Source: Jaapia argillacea MUCL 33604 (Eukaryota; Basidiomycota; Agaricomycetes; Jaapiales; Jaapiaceae). From it: a stretch of DNA of 25,044 bases. A program made the translations under genes and the position numbers. The stretch spans positions 28,090-53,133 of the forward strand of contig KL197733.1 in the NCBI GenBank assembly GCA_000697665.1. The letters are read 5' to 3'. Below, piece by piece: positions 1-8,501 of the stretch (its first letter is position 1; the number at the start of each line of letters is the position of its first letter). The notes under the pieces are model-generated. The model ran no database searches, had not been told where the DNA came from, and saw only the letters and a list, made by a program, of their open reading frames with translations.

Positions 1-348
1 ATGAGTATGTCACTGAGGAATTGTAGAAGAGGATAACGAACTGGATGTGTATGGGGCGTGTGGGTGGTATGATCGCAGATCCTGACTGCGTCGGTATCGT
101 AGAGTGGGTAGGGTTGGTAAGAGCTTGTCCAAGTGTTATGAGTGCCTTAGCGTTAGCGTAAGGTAGCAAATAAGGCTTGTAAGTCTTTTGGGTATTTCTT
201 GCTAACTAGTACTCAGGCTACGATCTTGAGGCAATAGAGGATGACGAGAATGAGCGAACCGGTTGAAGGATACAACTAAAGCGCTGTATTGTTCAAGTGG
301 ACAAGCTACCGAATACAAAGTAGGTAGGTGTCCTTATATACTACAGGA

Positions 349-479
349 ACAATGGGATATCGAACAATGTACTGTAGACAATAACGAATGAGACAATGTC
401 TAAGGACAATGGTGAGCGAGTTAAGGTTCAGAACAATGACAATGAACAATGAAGGTAGAACAATGAAACAGAGACAATG
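349..479 (+). repeat. Array of nine ACAATG motifs
   Basis: ACAATG starts at 349, 364, 393, 406, 433, 439, 446, 460 and 474, all on the plus strand with irregular spacing of 6 to 29 bp. ACAAT is the core recognised by SOX/MATA-type HMG-box proteins, so this could be an enhancer array upstream of the TATA box. It could also be simple microsatellite-like expansion. The motif count is seen directly; the regulatory role is inferred. Confidence 0.5.
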
Positions 480-520
480 ACGAGGCTGTACGAGGCTGTA
501 CCAGACGAGTCATTGGATGC

Positions 521-528
521 TATAAATA
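521..528 (+). promoter_or_regulatory. TATA box (TATAAATA) of the retroelement
   Basis: A near-consensus TATA box lies 124 bp before the ATG at 652. It sits between the ACAATG array and the GATA tract, which fits an LTR promoter. The transcription start would be expected near 550, inside the GATA tract. Confidence 0.5.
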
Positions 529-541
529 GTACAAGGTCCGA

Positions 542-582
542 GATAAGATAGTGTCTGAGATAAGATAGGATAAGATAAGATA
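542..582 (+). promoter_or_regulatory. Cluster of seven GATA motifs
   Basis: GATA occurs at 542, 547, 559, 564, 569, 574 and 579, mostly as AGATAAG, which fits the HGATAR consensus of fungal GATA factors (nitrogen regulators and WC-type proteins). It lies just downstream of the TATA box. It may equally be a simple AGATA repeat; no function is shown. Confidence 0.45.
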
Positions 583-651
583 AGATGAAAGAATGCTAGG
601 TATCATAGACAAGGGAAATGATACGAAAGCAAATGAAGTCTGATAAAAAGA

Positions 652-1935
652 ATGAAAACAACAGTAAATCTACAAGTCCAGACGTGTTCACAACATCGAC
701 ACTCTTGCTCTCGTTCTATTTCTCGGGTTGTTGGCGCTGCGAATGTGCTGCCTCTGTGTACCCTGAACTCTTCGGATCAAGGAGAGCGTCTGCACCGTGG
801 CATCATGCCACATCACTCTGTGCCACTACCCGATTCTCGCATCGAGCCCTCGGTGATTGGCACGAACGCTGGAACAACCATCCACGATCCGTTTACTCAA
901 CGTTGTATTGAATCTACAGCAGTCAAAGACTCTGATCTTAAGTCTTTCCAAGTTTCTAAAGTATTTCCGGACATGGGTGTGCATACCTCACCACATACTC
1001 ACCCTCGAGCAGCAACCTCAACTGTGAATATGAAGCCAGGAATTTCTGCTGCGCATCCTAGTTCTCGTTGCCAACGTGGCATTCAATTTGATCTGGATCT
1101 CATGGGTGTTGAGGATGGAGGCCCAACCTCAGCTGATGGTGGTACTGCTACAGATCCTCATGCTCGGTCTCACCCTTATCGTCACTCCTTGCATTCAATG
1201 GATGATACTCAACAATGTAGGACCCAAGCATGGGTTGCTGCAGGTGTTTCAAATGGTTTCACTGATGCTCTGGTTGACATTACCTTTCCTGGCAAGAATG
1301 TTGTGCCAGTCGACTTAGGTGCTCGTGTCACCAAGTGTGCCCCTCATCCACCGAGGATACAAGTGACTGGTACCACCAATAAAAATAAGGAAGTGTTGTC
1401 ATGCACTCGCAGTGTTCAGAAACTACCTCCATCAGAACCTCTGTCTTCATTGAGGCCTCTTGATGCTTCGGGCTCCTTTATCTCGAGTTTGAGCACTCCA
1501 GAGGTTCCTCGATCGAGTCGATGCAATGTCTTCCCTGTGGCAACAGCCATGACTGTTGACTATAATCCTGCATATTTTGGACGTAGTTTGGCTGTTGAGT
1601 CAAACAGGTCACAGTCTCAGAGTGTTGTTTCAGTTCTAAGAAACATACTGCCATTATCTTTTGTTTCCAATAGCAGAGTACCAAACTCTGGGGCCCCTGA
1701 TAGTATTTCTGGTCAGATGAAACTTGGGTATCAGGCAGTTTCCAGGTCTCAACCCAGTACACCTATTGCTGCACACAGTGCTGCAAAGCACTCCAGTGGG
1801 CTTATTTCTGTGAAGGGAGGGTCTATCCCATTACGTTCAGTGTTAGCTCTGAGACGAAAGGATGAATCTCTCCATCATATTTCTCAAATGGTATTCAATT
1901 ATGTTGGCAAGAACTCGTTAGGACACATTGTCTAG
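652..1935 (+). CDS. Gag N-terminal extension ORF, retroelement
   Basis: An ATG-initiated open frame of 427 codons directly upstream of the gag domain. The product is rich in Ser, Thr, Pro and Val and shows no motif I recognise, no zinc knuckle and no membrane segment. Its stop codon at 1933-1935 lies a few bases before the ATG of the gag-domain frame (1940), which is in a different phase, so the two were probably once one gag polypeptide or are linked by frameshifting. The open length is notable because the surrounding DNA is CpG-decayed. The frame might partly be open because of base composition, so its coding status is only moderately supported. Confidence 0.5.
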   Translation: MKTTVNLQVQTCSQHRHSCSRSISRVVGAANVLPLCTLNSSDQGERLHRGIMPHHSVPLPDSRIEPSVIGTNAGTTIHDPFTQRCIESTAVKDSDLKSFQVSKVFPDMGVHTSPHTHPRAATSTVNMKPGISAAHPSSRCQRGIQFDLDLMGVEDGGPTSADGGTATDPHARSHPYRHSLHSMDDTQQCRTQAWVAAGVSNGFTDALVDITFPGKNVVPVDLGARVTKCAPHPPRIQVTGTTNKNKEVLSCTRSVQKLPPSEPLSSLRPLDASGSFISSLSTPEVPRSSRCNVFPVATAMTVDYNPAYFGRSLAVESNRSQSQSVVSVLRNILPLSFVSNSRVPNSGAPDSISGQMKLGYQAVSRSQPSTPIAAHSAAKHSSGLISVKGGSIPLRSVLALRRKDESLHHISQMVFNYVGKNSLGHIV

Positions 1936-1939
1936 AGGG

Positions 1940-2968
1940 ATGAAATGCCCTCAACCCTACTATTGGGAAGGCTATGACAATGTTGCACAGTTTCAAACTT
2001 GGCTGCAAACTTTGTTACAATGGATGTCAGTCCACCATTTGACTGGTGATGGTCATAACCACACCCAGATTGACATTCTCAGACAGTATCTAAATGGTCA
2101 GGCATTATCCTGGTTCAACCGAGAAGTCAATGATCATCTGGTCATTGGTAACAACATGAAGTTTCAGAATGTTGTCTGTGCTATATATAAGCACTTTCTT
2201 TGCAAGGGTGTTAAAGTTCAGGCCAAGATAGTGCCAGTGGTTACCAGGTTTTATGATTGTTGCTTCCACTCATCGACTGGTGTTGTGGGTTTCTATAATG
2301 ATCTCCTCCTTGCTGCAAAGCGGATGGTTAGGTGGCCAGATGACAAAGCATTTTGTGGGCAATTCATCCAAGGTCTTCCTCTCCCTATATCTCAACACCT
2401 TCTGCAGAAATGTGGAATGTCCATTGCTTCCACATCCTTTGTTCAGATGTACAAGGAGGCATTGAAGTTTGAAGGACTGTATCCAGGATCTCTTTATTCC
2501 TGCAAATCCTCAGTCTCAACAGTGGATAGCGTGCTCTATCAGAAGCCTCAACCACTGAAAACTGTCTCTTCTCTCTCCCAGTCTACACAGACTGGCAGTA
2601 CTAGCTTTCAGACTGATAGTTCCAGTGTCCAGACTGGTAGTTTCAGCATTTTGACTGGTACCTCCAGCTTTTGTGCTGGTAGTTCCAGCTTTCAGACTGA
2701 TAGTTCCAGCTTCCAGACTGGTAGTTCCAGTGTTCAGACTGGTCACTCCAGTTTTCAGACAATTGAAGATTCTGATTCTGACTCTGTATCTTCTGGGACC
2801 TTTATCTTTGGGTCTCAGGGATATGACACCTCCTCGAGAAATAATCATGAGTCTGCAAGTAGGCAGGCTCATAGTAATTCTAATTCAGGTTCTAGTGAAT
2901 CAAGCTACTCTTCTGATTCAACTTCCTGGTTGTCTCAAAGTAGTGGCTCCTCTACAGACTCTTATTGA
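1940..2968 (+). CDS. gag: Retrotransposon Gag-domain protein
   Basis: From the ATG at 1940 the frame encodes 342 residues; an upstream in-frame TTG at 1928 is less likely as the start. Residues 5-150 fit the Retrotrans_gag fold: a Phe/Tyr-Trp-Glu-Gly opening, then FQTWLQTLLQWM, then the hallmark LNGQALSWFNREV. This is the capsid-like part that assembles element RNA into particles in the cytoplasm. After about residue 190 the chain becomes low-complexity Ser/Gln/Thr, driven by a 21-bp tandem repeat, and it ends in a Ser-rich tail. No CX2CX4HX4C zinc knuckle is present. Pol does not follow. I am confident of the gag assignment but not that the gene is active. Confidence 0.75.
   Translation: MKCPQPYYWEGYDNVAQFQTWLQTLLQWMSVHHLTGDGHNHTQIDILRQYLNGQALSWFNREVNDHLVIGNNMKFQNVVCAIYKHFLCKGVKVQAKIVPVVTRFYDCCFHSSTGVVGFYNDLLLAAKRMVRWPDDKAFCGQFIQGLPLPISQHLLQKCGMSIASTSFVQMYKEALKFEGLYPGSLYSCKSSVSTVDSVLYQKPQPLKTVSSLSQSTQTGSTSFQTDSSSVQTGSFSILTGTSSFCAGSSSFQTDSSSFQTGSSSVQTGHSSFQTIEDSDSDSVSSGTFIFGSQGYDTSSRNNHESASRQAHSNSNSGSSESSYSSDSTSWLSQSSGSSTDSY
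2588..2755 (+). repeat. 21-bp coding minisatellite, eight units
   Basis: Eight in-frame imperfect copies of a 21-bp unit, encoding seven-residue repeats close to QTGSSSF, sit in the C-terminal half of the gag ORF. The period keeps the frame. Units differ at several positions, so the array is not a fresh expansion. Confidence 0.75.
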
Positions 2969-3109
2969 GGTGCTCCAGCATTGGGCTCTCTGGACATAAC
3001 ATTGTCACCTACCCTGCATACAGATCTGGCAGAGGATGTTCTTATTTCTTCCCCTTTCATTACTCTCATTTTAGATTCATTCAAGTTGGCCAGTGGATTT
3101 GGTTCTAAT

Positions 3110-3341
3110 GGGGGAGGATGTAAGGATTGGGAGCCAGTTTAGGAAGGTGGCTGAAGTTGTGGCTGAAGCTTGGTCTTGTTTGGTTCCATTCTCGTTCATG
3201 CACGTTGGCACACTCTCTCGATTCCCCAGATTGTCTTACACACTGCATTGTCTATGGTCTCATTCACTCTCTATCATTCTCTCTTGTCACTCTAGTATAT
3301 GTTCCGGCTTATCGATATAAGACGGGTTACAGTTCTACTGC
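3110..3341 (+). repeat. Polypurine tract and possible 3' LTR
   Basis: GGGGGAGGA at 3110-3118 is directly followed by TGTAAGG at 3119, the usual layout of a gypsy polypurine tract and LTR start. A CA at 3340-3341 would give a TG..CA unit of about 223 bp. No second copy is present in the window, so the right end is a guess. The stretch between the gag stop and the tract (2969-3109) has no coding signal. Confidence 0.4.
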
Positions 3342-3369
3342 ATGACTTAGGAATGATTCATTGAGTGTC

Positions 3370-6114
3370 TTACACCATTCCAACCTCACTTCGACCCTTG
3401 CTTTTGGCCGAGTTTTTGAGATGCTTGCCAGCGTCGAGATTTTGGAAGTGGTTTGTGAAATCGTCACCTGTGGGGTCCATCCCAACAGGGACAATACAGT
3501 TGGGATCAGGATCTGCACCAATACTTTGCAGATACCTTGCCCTCACTACAATCCAACCCAGCTGCTTCTCGCGCTCGTCACCATGTGGAGCAGCTTGTTC
3601 CGCTGTTGAATAATACTCCTTCTCTTCATACTCAACCATCATATCTTCAGTGTGTGGATCGAGAATGAGCTGACGGAGGCTGTGCAAGTACGAGATGACC
3701 TCTTGTTGTGGACGCAGGTCTTCCTTGAGCTGATCGAGTAGTTCTTGTAAGCCAGATTTCATCATGATGTCCTTGATCTCTTTGACATGCATTTCCAGCC
3801 ACATCTTCCAAACAACGGGGTCTCCTCGTAAGGTTTCCACTGGCGACTTCATCACCTCTGCTGTGATGACTCAGTTTGCCACTTCAGCAACACATTGAGT
3901 GACAAGTTGGAGGGTAAGATGGAGTTTTGCAAAGAAGGGATCATGTTTGATGTGACCTGGGTCGCCTATTGCCACCCAGATGGCAGCATCAGATTCTCCC
4001 AGATGATATGGACGAAGCATGGGTTCTCCTTGAACATCGAGAAAATCCAATCTGTAAATGTCACGAGATCGCCCTCGGATGGTCGCAGTAGGGGAAATAA
4101 CTTCGATGTTGCCTTTACTACTTCCCGTCATGAAAGCATCCCTTGCCTCTCGATATTCGGATGTTGTGGTATCCATTCCCAACCACACCTCTCGAAACTT
4201 GCCACGAAACATTGACATTGACACCAAACTTGACCAGGTGACCAGAAGGATTGGCCTTGCAGTAATCAAGTTTCAGCTAAGAAGGAGAAAGTGGAGTAGA
4301 AGCCAGCAGTGGAGAAGTGTAACTGCCCAGAGATTGACAGTGGGTCCAAAGTACTTTTGTATCTCGTAGATGCTGAGATCGCCTTCCAGCATAGCTGTAG
4401 GATCTAGAAATCGCCGAATTCGACGATCTACTTGAAAAGCATGGCTGGTTGTAGTGTCTTGAATCCCGCCAATGTGACCGTCGAAGTCCTCAGCAGGAAT
4501 ATCCTTTGCAACTGCCATCTTGATCACGGATCCATTCACGATTGGTAGGACATCCACGAGGTTCTTCTTTGCAGACTCGAGTGCATTAGGGTTGATTCGA
4601 CGACCACCAATCTTCCCTCACAAGAATGCCAGAGTCGTCAATGTGGGCTCGCAGTTTTGATGTTAGCATAAAATCCTCATTGTATATTGGTGACGGGCTT
4701 CCTGCCATTTGAAGGGCATCCGCACATGTGTTGAGGATCGACACTGGAGGCAAAAAATTGGGAATCCACCCTCCTCTCACAGAGTTTAGCAAAATCTGAC
4801 AAGTTGCATTGATGAGGCATCCCTCGATGTTGCCCAGTATTTGGTTTGTGCGATACTCCAGAGTATTGGCAATGGGGATGCTGAGACTTGAGATTTGCAG
4901 AGGGTGCCAAGTGATCTTGCCTTTATTCACCTGGATAACGTTGACAATTTGCCTATGAAGGGATGTGGAATCGTTCTGGCACCACGAGAGTGGATTGCCA
5001 GCAATCAAGGTTCCAGCATATAGACAGACCACGGGTCACCAATCCTCAATATTGTTTGGAAGCATATCTGTAACCACATCAAAGAACTCCTTCAGTGTCT
5101 TGGTGTGTCGAACTCCATAAATTTGTCCAACTTGTTCCTCAACTTGTTTTGGATCGACTCCAAGGACTGCTATGAGGATAAAGGTTGCAAAGCCAAGGTC
5201 TCCAGGATTCTTCTCAGCATATTTCATGAATGCTTCTGCTCCGTCATCAAGAATCGCAATCCGATAGTAAAAGCTGCAAGAGAGTTCATTCACCAAGGAG
5301 TGATGATTCACCTCTAGCCATTCACAGTGGCCCTCGCTTCCCTCATCCATTCTTTCATTCGTCCCCATTCCGTCCTCATCATCACCTATATCCTCCCACC
5401 CATTACCCATATCCTCCCACTCATCGTCACCCGTATCCTCCCACTCACTATCACTTCCATCATCTGTCTTGAAACCCTTCTCCATCTCAAAACATTCATC
5501 ATCAAACACAAGACCGTCATCTTGGACCAGGGCACCCTCTTCAACCCACTTCTTGTGATCAAAATGCAATGGGTTCCAGGCCATTTCAACCAACATCTCG
5601 GCAATCAGCTCCAACCTTGGCCAAATGGGGTCATTGTCCACAATTGGCTTGACCCAGTCCTCACTACACTCCACAGCCACCAACTTCTTCACCACCTCAA
5701 TAGGCAGGAGATGCAAACTCTCATGAAGAACATTGAGAGTAGCCTCTCAATGAGTCACCAGTGCCTCAAAGTGATGGACCCACAATGCTACCATATGCAG
5801 AGAGTATTTGTTTGCCTGCACTACACATTCAGCATCATGTTTGCGACAGTATGCACTATTCAGCAATTGATGATGCTCTGCACGGCAGTGCTTATCAGGA
5901 GTCCTCTGGAACCTCAACAGTCAGTAGTGTAATTCATCTTTCACACACACATCTCACCTTTTGCTAGATATTAGAGGCTCAAAACCTTTTTCATTGCAGC
6001 TCCACGGAAACATCCTGGGGAGTATGTATATCTCAAGAAAAACACAACTGGACGAACTCTCACCTCACTAGGCACCACACCTTTTCCCTTTCTTTTGGTT
6101 CCCTTACATGCCAT
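3370..6114 (-). pseudogene. Copy A: long unknown gene, interrupted by TGA codons
   Basis: Exon 1 (6114-6064) starts MACKGTKRKGKG. A GTGAGA intron follows (6063-5918, 146 nt), and exon 2 starts at 5917. From there one frame runs to about 4621, then a probable small intron (GTGAGG donor, CTAAT branch, exit near 4576 or 4567), and the frame resumes to the TAA at 3370. The product would be over 800 residues: a basic N-terminus, an acidic Trp-Glu-Asp repeat region, a hydrophobic stretch near 4280-4340, and no domain I recognise. In-frame TGA codons lie at 5747, 5036, 4273 and 3871, with protein-like sequence on both sides of each. All could be former CGA. The 3' end of intron 1 reads TG where copy B has AG. 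The stops at 5036 and 4273 could instead be hidden in introns (87 nt and 99 nt models keep phase). A decayed gene is more likely. Confidence 0.6.
5374..5449 (-). repeat. Acidic Trp-Glu-Asp repeat in copy A
   Basis: Three imperfect units of about 24 bp encode WEDTGDDE, WEDMGNG and WEDIGDDE-like stretches, within an Asp/Glu-rich segment of copy A. They produce the repeated ATCCTCCCA pattern on the plus strand. A flexible acidic linker is likely. Confidence 0.6.
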
Positions 6115-6389
6115 GTTTCAAATGAAGGATGGGGGAGTTTATGATGGAGGATGAGAGATTTGTCCCATCTTTCCTTGGGGTGTACTGGCCTTGTCAGTAT
6201 TTCCTGGGGTGCCACTCCTTGGCTTCTGTGAAACAGCTGCCCTTCCGATCCTTCACTCATTGTGGCCCCTTCTCTCACCTTGTTCGATGTCCATTTCATC
6301 CCTGTCAAACTGAGATATGCCTTTTTGGGTAGTTTCATGCCTGAATTTGGCAAGTCAAGATTGTCATGTGTTCAGTAGCCACAAAGTCA
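5825..6389 (-). repeat. Inverted repeat, copy A arm (CpG-poor)
   Basis: Aligns in reverse complement with 7461-7990. It covers the region upstream of exon 1, exon 1, the 146-nt intron and the start of exon 2 of copy A. By eye similarity is roughly four in five bases. A large share of differences are CpG in the other copy and TpG or CpA here. Confidence 0.75.
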
Positions 6390-6432
6390 GTATGTTATGG
6401 TTCTCGAGAATGGCACTGTGTAATGCATCAGC

Positions 6433-6685
6433 CTTCTGCAGACTGACTATTGACACGTTGGAACAACCTCAAGCTAGGGTGCTTTGCTGAGTGTTATTCT
6501 GCATGATCCAAAGTTCACAACAACTACATCTCGATAAGTTGGATTCCTGGATAATTATCAACTGGGGACCAATGACAGAGCAAATGCAGGTCAAGACAGT
6601 AATGTTAAACAAAACACACAGTGGTTGTACAGATGTAGACAAGTGTCTGTATCAATTTACAATGTCAACAAGCACAGAGCACAAG
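6433..6685 (+). repeat. Noncoding direct repeat, left copy
   Basis: Matches 8107-8358 in the same orientation. Shared anchors include CTTCTGCA at the left, GATTCCTGGATAATTA in the middle, CAGTGGTTGTACAGATGT, and ACAATGTCAACAAGC at the right. No reading frame is conserved between the copies, so this is probably a noncoding repeat or old transposable-element fragment. CpG is depleted here relative to the right copy. Confidence 0.65.
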
Positions 6686-7460
6686 TGACAACCCCTCGAT
6701 GCTAACCACATCTCAAGAATGACAGCATAGATTAGTTGTGCACCTATTCAAGACCTTGCATCACCAAAAGTTGCACAAATCATTTCACAACCACCAAAGG
6801 GAGAAAAGGGAGTCCTTACAGTGTGGCGGGACTTGAGGCCATATTCCGTCAGATTACTTGGTGAGGGGAGACTGTTGAATAGGGTGGTGAGGTACTGGGG
6901 TTGATTTATGTTGGGCTGTGGTTACCCTACCCCTGTGGTAACCCTAGAGCAAATCATCAGTTGGTCACCAGAAGCAGAGACTCGAGATTAATCACTTGAG
7001 GCACATCTGTGAGGCCTTCATACTTTGTGTGACTCAGAAGGTGCATTGAGTGACCCATCAAGTGAACCATCAACCGACACAACAACTTACTGGAGCTGGG
7101 GATAACGAAGCTATAAGGGTAGTCGCATGAGAAAGGGGGTGGATGGGTAGATGAAGTTGGGTGAGCAAGTTTGCAATTCTGGATGGATGTGAGGCAGAAC
7201 GAGAGGATAGATCTATTGAGGGAGGCACCAGGGATGATGAAAAATTGGTGCTGGCAAGCACTCTGCACCCTTCGGAGAGTGAGGAGGATAAACGACAACC
7301 AATCATTCTCGTTCTCGAGAGGAGGAAACCCGTGGAACTGAGACACGCAGTTTGCGAGATTCGACAGACATGAGAGGGCGACATGGTAGTAAACACACAC
7401 CAATTCAGCTTCCATTCAAAAGGGTAGAGGTGTTCTCAACTCGAAAGGAGCCTCTGGGAG
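6686..7460. other. Spacer between the repeat arms, no clear gene
   Basis: Nothing is firmly supported. A plus-strand frame at 7161-7373 (charged, rich in Glu and Arg) and an overlapping minus-strand frame at 6957-7415 are both open, and neither has recognisable motifs or splice context. GGTTACC..GGTAACC around 6920-6946 forms a perfect 7-bp inverted repeat. CpG content rises through this interval from low on the left to normal on the right. Confidence 0.4.
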
Positions 7461-7990
7461 TCACTGCAGCCACTGAACACTCGACAATCTTGAGTTGCCA
7501 AATTCGGGCATGGAACTCCCCGAAAGGGGATCTCTCGTTTGACAGGGGAACGGGTATGAAGGATCGGAAGGGGAGCTGTTTCACAGAAGCCAAGCCATGG
7601 CACCCCAGAGAATACAGACGAGACTGGCACACCCTAGGGAAAGGGAGCCAAATCTCTCGTCCTCAATCGGAAACTCGCCCGTCCTCCTCTCGAAACATGG
7701 CACGTAGGAAGAGCACCAAACGAAAGGGAAAGGGTGTGGTACCTAGCGAGGTGAGAGTTCGTCTGGGTGTGTATTTCGTCAGATGTAAATATCCCGTAGG
7801 ACATCTCCACGGAGCCGCAACGAAAAAGATTCCGAGCCTCTAATATCCAGCAAAGGGTGAGATGCGTGTGCGCAAGACGAATTACACTACTGACAGTTGA
7901 GGTTCCAGAGGACTCCCGATAAGCACCGCCGTGCAGAGCGGCGTCGATTGCTGAATAGCGCATACCGTCGCAAATGCGACGCTGAACGGG
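7461..7990 (+). repeat. Inverted repeat, copy B arm (CpG retained)
   Basis: Reverse-complement partner of 5825-6389. Here the CpGs survive: the 60 bases at 7921-7980 hold nine, while most counterparts in copy A are TpG or CpA. It contains the promoter, exon 1, intron and early exon 2 of the copy B gene. Confidence 0.75.
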
Positions 7991-8049
7991 AACAGGAGAC
8001 CACCAAAGTCGCGGGAGCCCGGAGAAATGTTCTGCAACGATTCCTTTGA
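7697..8049 (+). CDS. Copy B: short basic protein, truncated paralogue of copy A
   Basis: Exon 1 (7697-7750) reads MARRKSTKRKGKGVVPSE. A 146-nt intron follows (7751-7896, GTGAGA..CTGACAG), and exon 2 (7897-8049) stays in phase and ends at TGA. The product has 68 residues, strongly basic, with an Arg-rich stretch (HRRAERRRLLNSAYRRK) that looks helical and might bind nucleic acid. It matches the start of copy A for about 50 residues, then diverges after the DAER segment and stops, so the gene is probably a 3'-truncated relative of the long copy A protein rather than a natural short form. The splice sites are intact. No known family is recognised, and a bZIP reading was considered but no leucine zipper follows. 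Confidence 0.5.
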
Positions 8050-8106
8050 GTTATGAATGTTACACAGGGCGAGTGTTTGCGTACCATAGAAAGACCGTGG
8101 ATCTAG

Positions 8107-8358
8107 TCTTCTGCACCAAACTGACTGCCATCGACATGTTGAAACGACCTCAAGGTGATTCCGTACAATCCATCATTCACACAGCAACTACGTCTCAACA
8201 AGTTAGATTCCTGGATAATTAACAACAGGGGATTAACGACGGGGCCAACGGGAGCCGAGACAATAGTGTTAAGCGACAAATACAGTGGTTGTACAGATGT
8301 GTGTGTCAGACAGGCGTTGGTATCGATGTACAATGTCAACAAGCGGGGAGCGCATGAT
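8107..8358 (+). repeat. Noncoding direct repeat, right copy
   Basis: Same-orientation partner of 6433-6685, with CpG better preserved. It begins about 60 bp after the end of the copy B gene. A minus-strand frame crosses it (8103-8342) but is broken in the left copy, so it is not treated as coding. Confidence 0.65.
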
Positions 8359-8501
8359 GGGAGCGACTCGATTGATACATGCGTAGATCAAGAATGTGGG
8401 TGAGCTGCGGGTCATAGTTCAGCACAACATAGAAGGGGAGACAAAGTACACGCACGGAAAGGTATCACAAGAAACGCGGATTAAGGAAGGTCACATCCGT
8501 C

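Larger units (their letters stand above)
1..617 (+). other. LTR-like or leader region upstream of gag
   Basis: No convincing coding sequence is seen. The right half carries a repeated ACAATG motif, a tandem 10-bp duplication (481-500), a TATA box at 521 and a GATA-rich tract, followed by the first gag ATG at 652. The string at 599-610 (GGTATCATAGAC) loosely resembles the initiator-tRNA-Met primer-binding site of many LTR elements (consensus TGGTATCAGAGC). That would place the 5' LTR end near 598, but the match is imperfect and this is inference. Confidence 0.4.
1..3341 (+). mobile_element. Decayed gag-only Ty3/gypsy-type LTR retroelement
   Basis: The order is that of an LTR retroelement: a promoter-like region with a TATA box, a leader, a gag-type coding region, a purine-rich tract and a possible LTR start. 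The gag domain at 1940-2968 is the firmest evidence. No protease, reverse transcriptase, RNase H or integrase is visible, and gag is followed almost directly by the purine tract, so pol has been deleted or this is a non-autonomous derivative. The sequence at 3119-3341 does not match bases 1-617, so the two ends are not a recognisable LTR pair; the true 5' LTR may lie outside the window. CpG is very scarce here: I count four in 1981-2760. The left boundary is unknown. Confidence 0.6.

Noticed and set aside
2588-2755. CRISPR-like array of short repeats
   Set aside because: The units are contiguous, imperfect and in frame with the gag protein; there are no spacers and the genome is fungal.
5230-5967. 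Plus-strand frames rich in His/Pro and Ser
   Set aside because: They are antisense shadows of the acidic repeat and exon 2 of copy A; the minus-strand frame is supported by copy B.
6935-6955. Telomere-like TAACCC
   Set aside because: Only a single copy occurs and no tandem array is present.
7897-8049. bZIP transcription factor in copy B
   Set aside because: The Arg-rich stretch resembles a basic region, but no heptad leucines follow and the spacing signature is absent.
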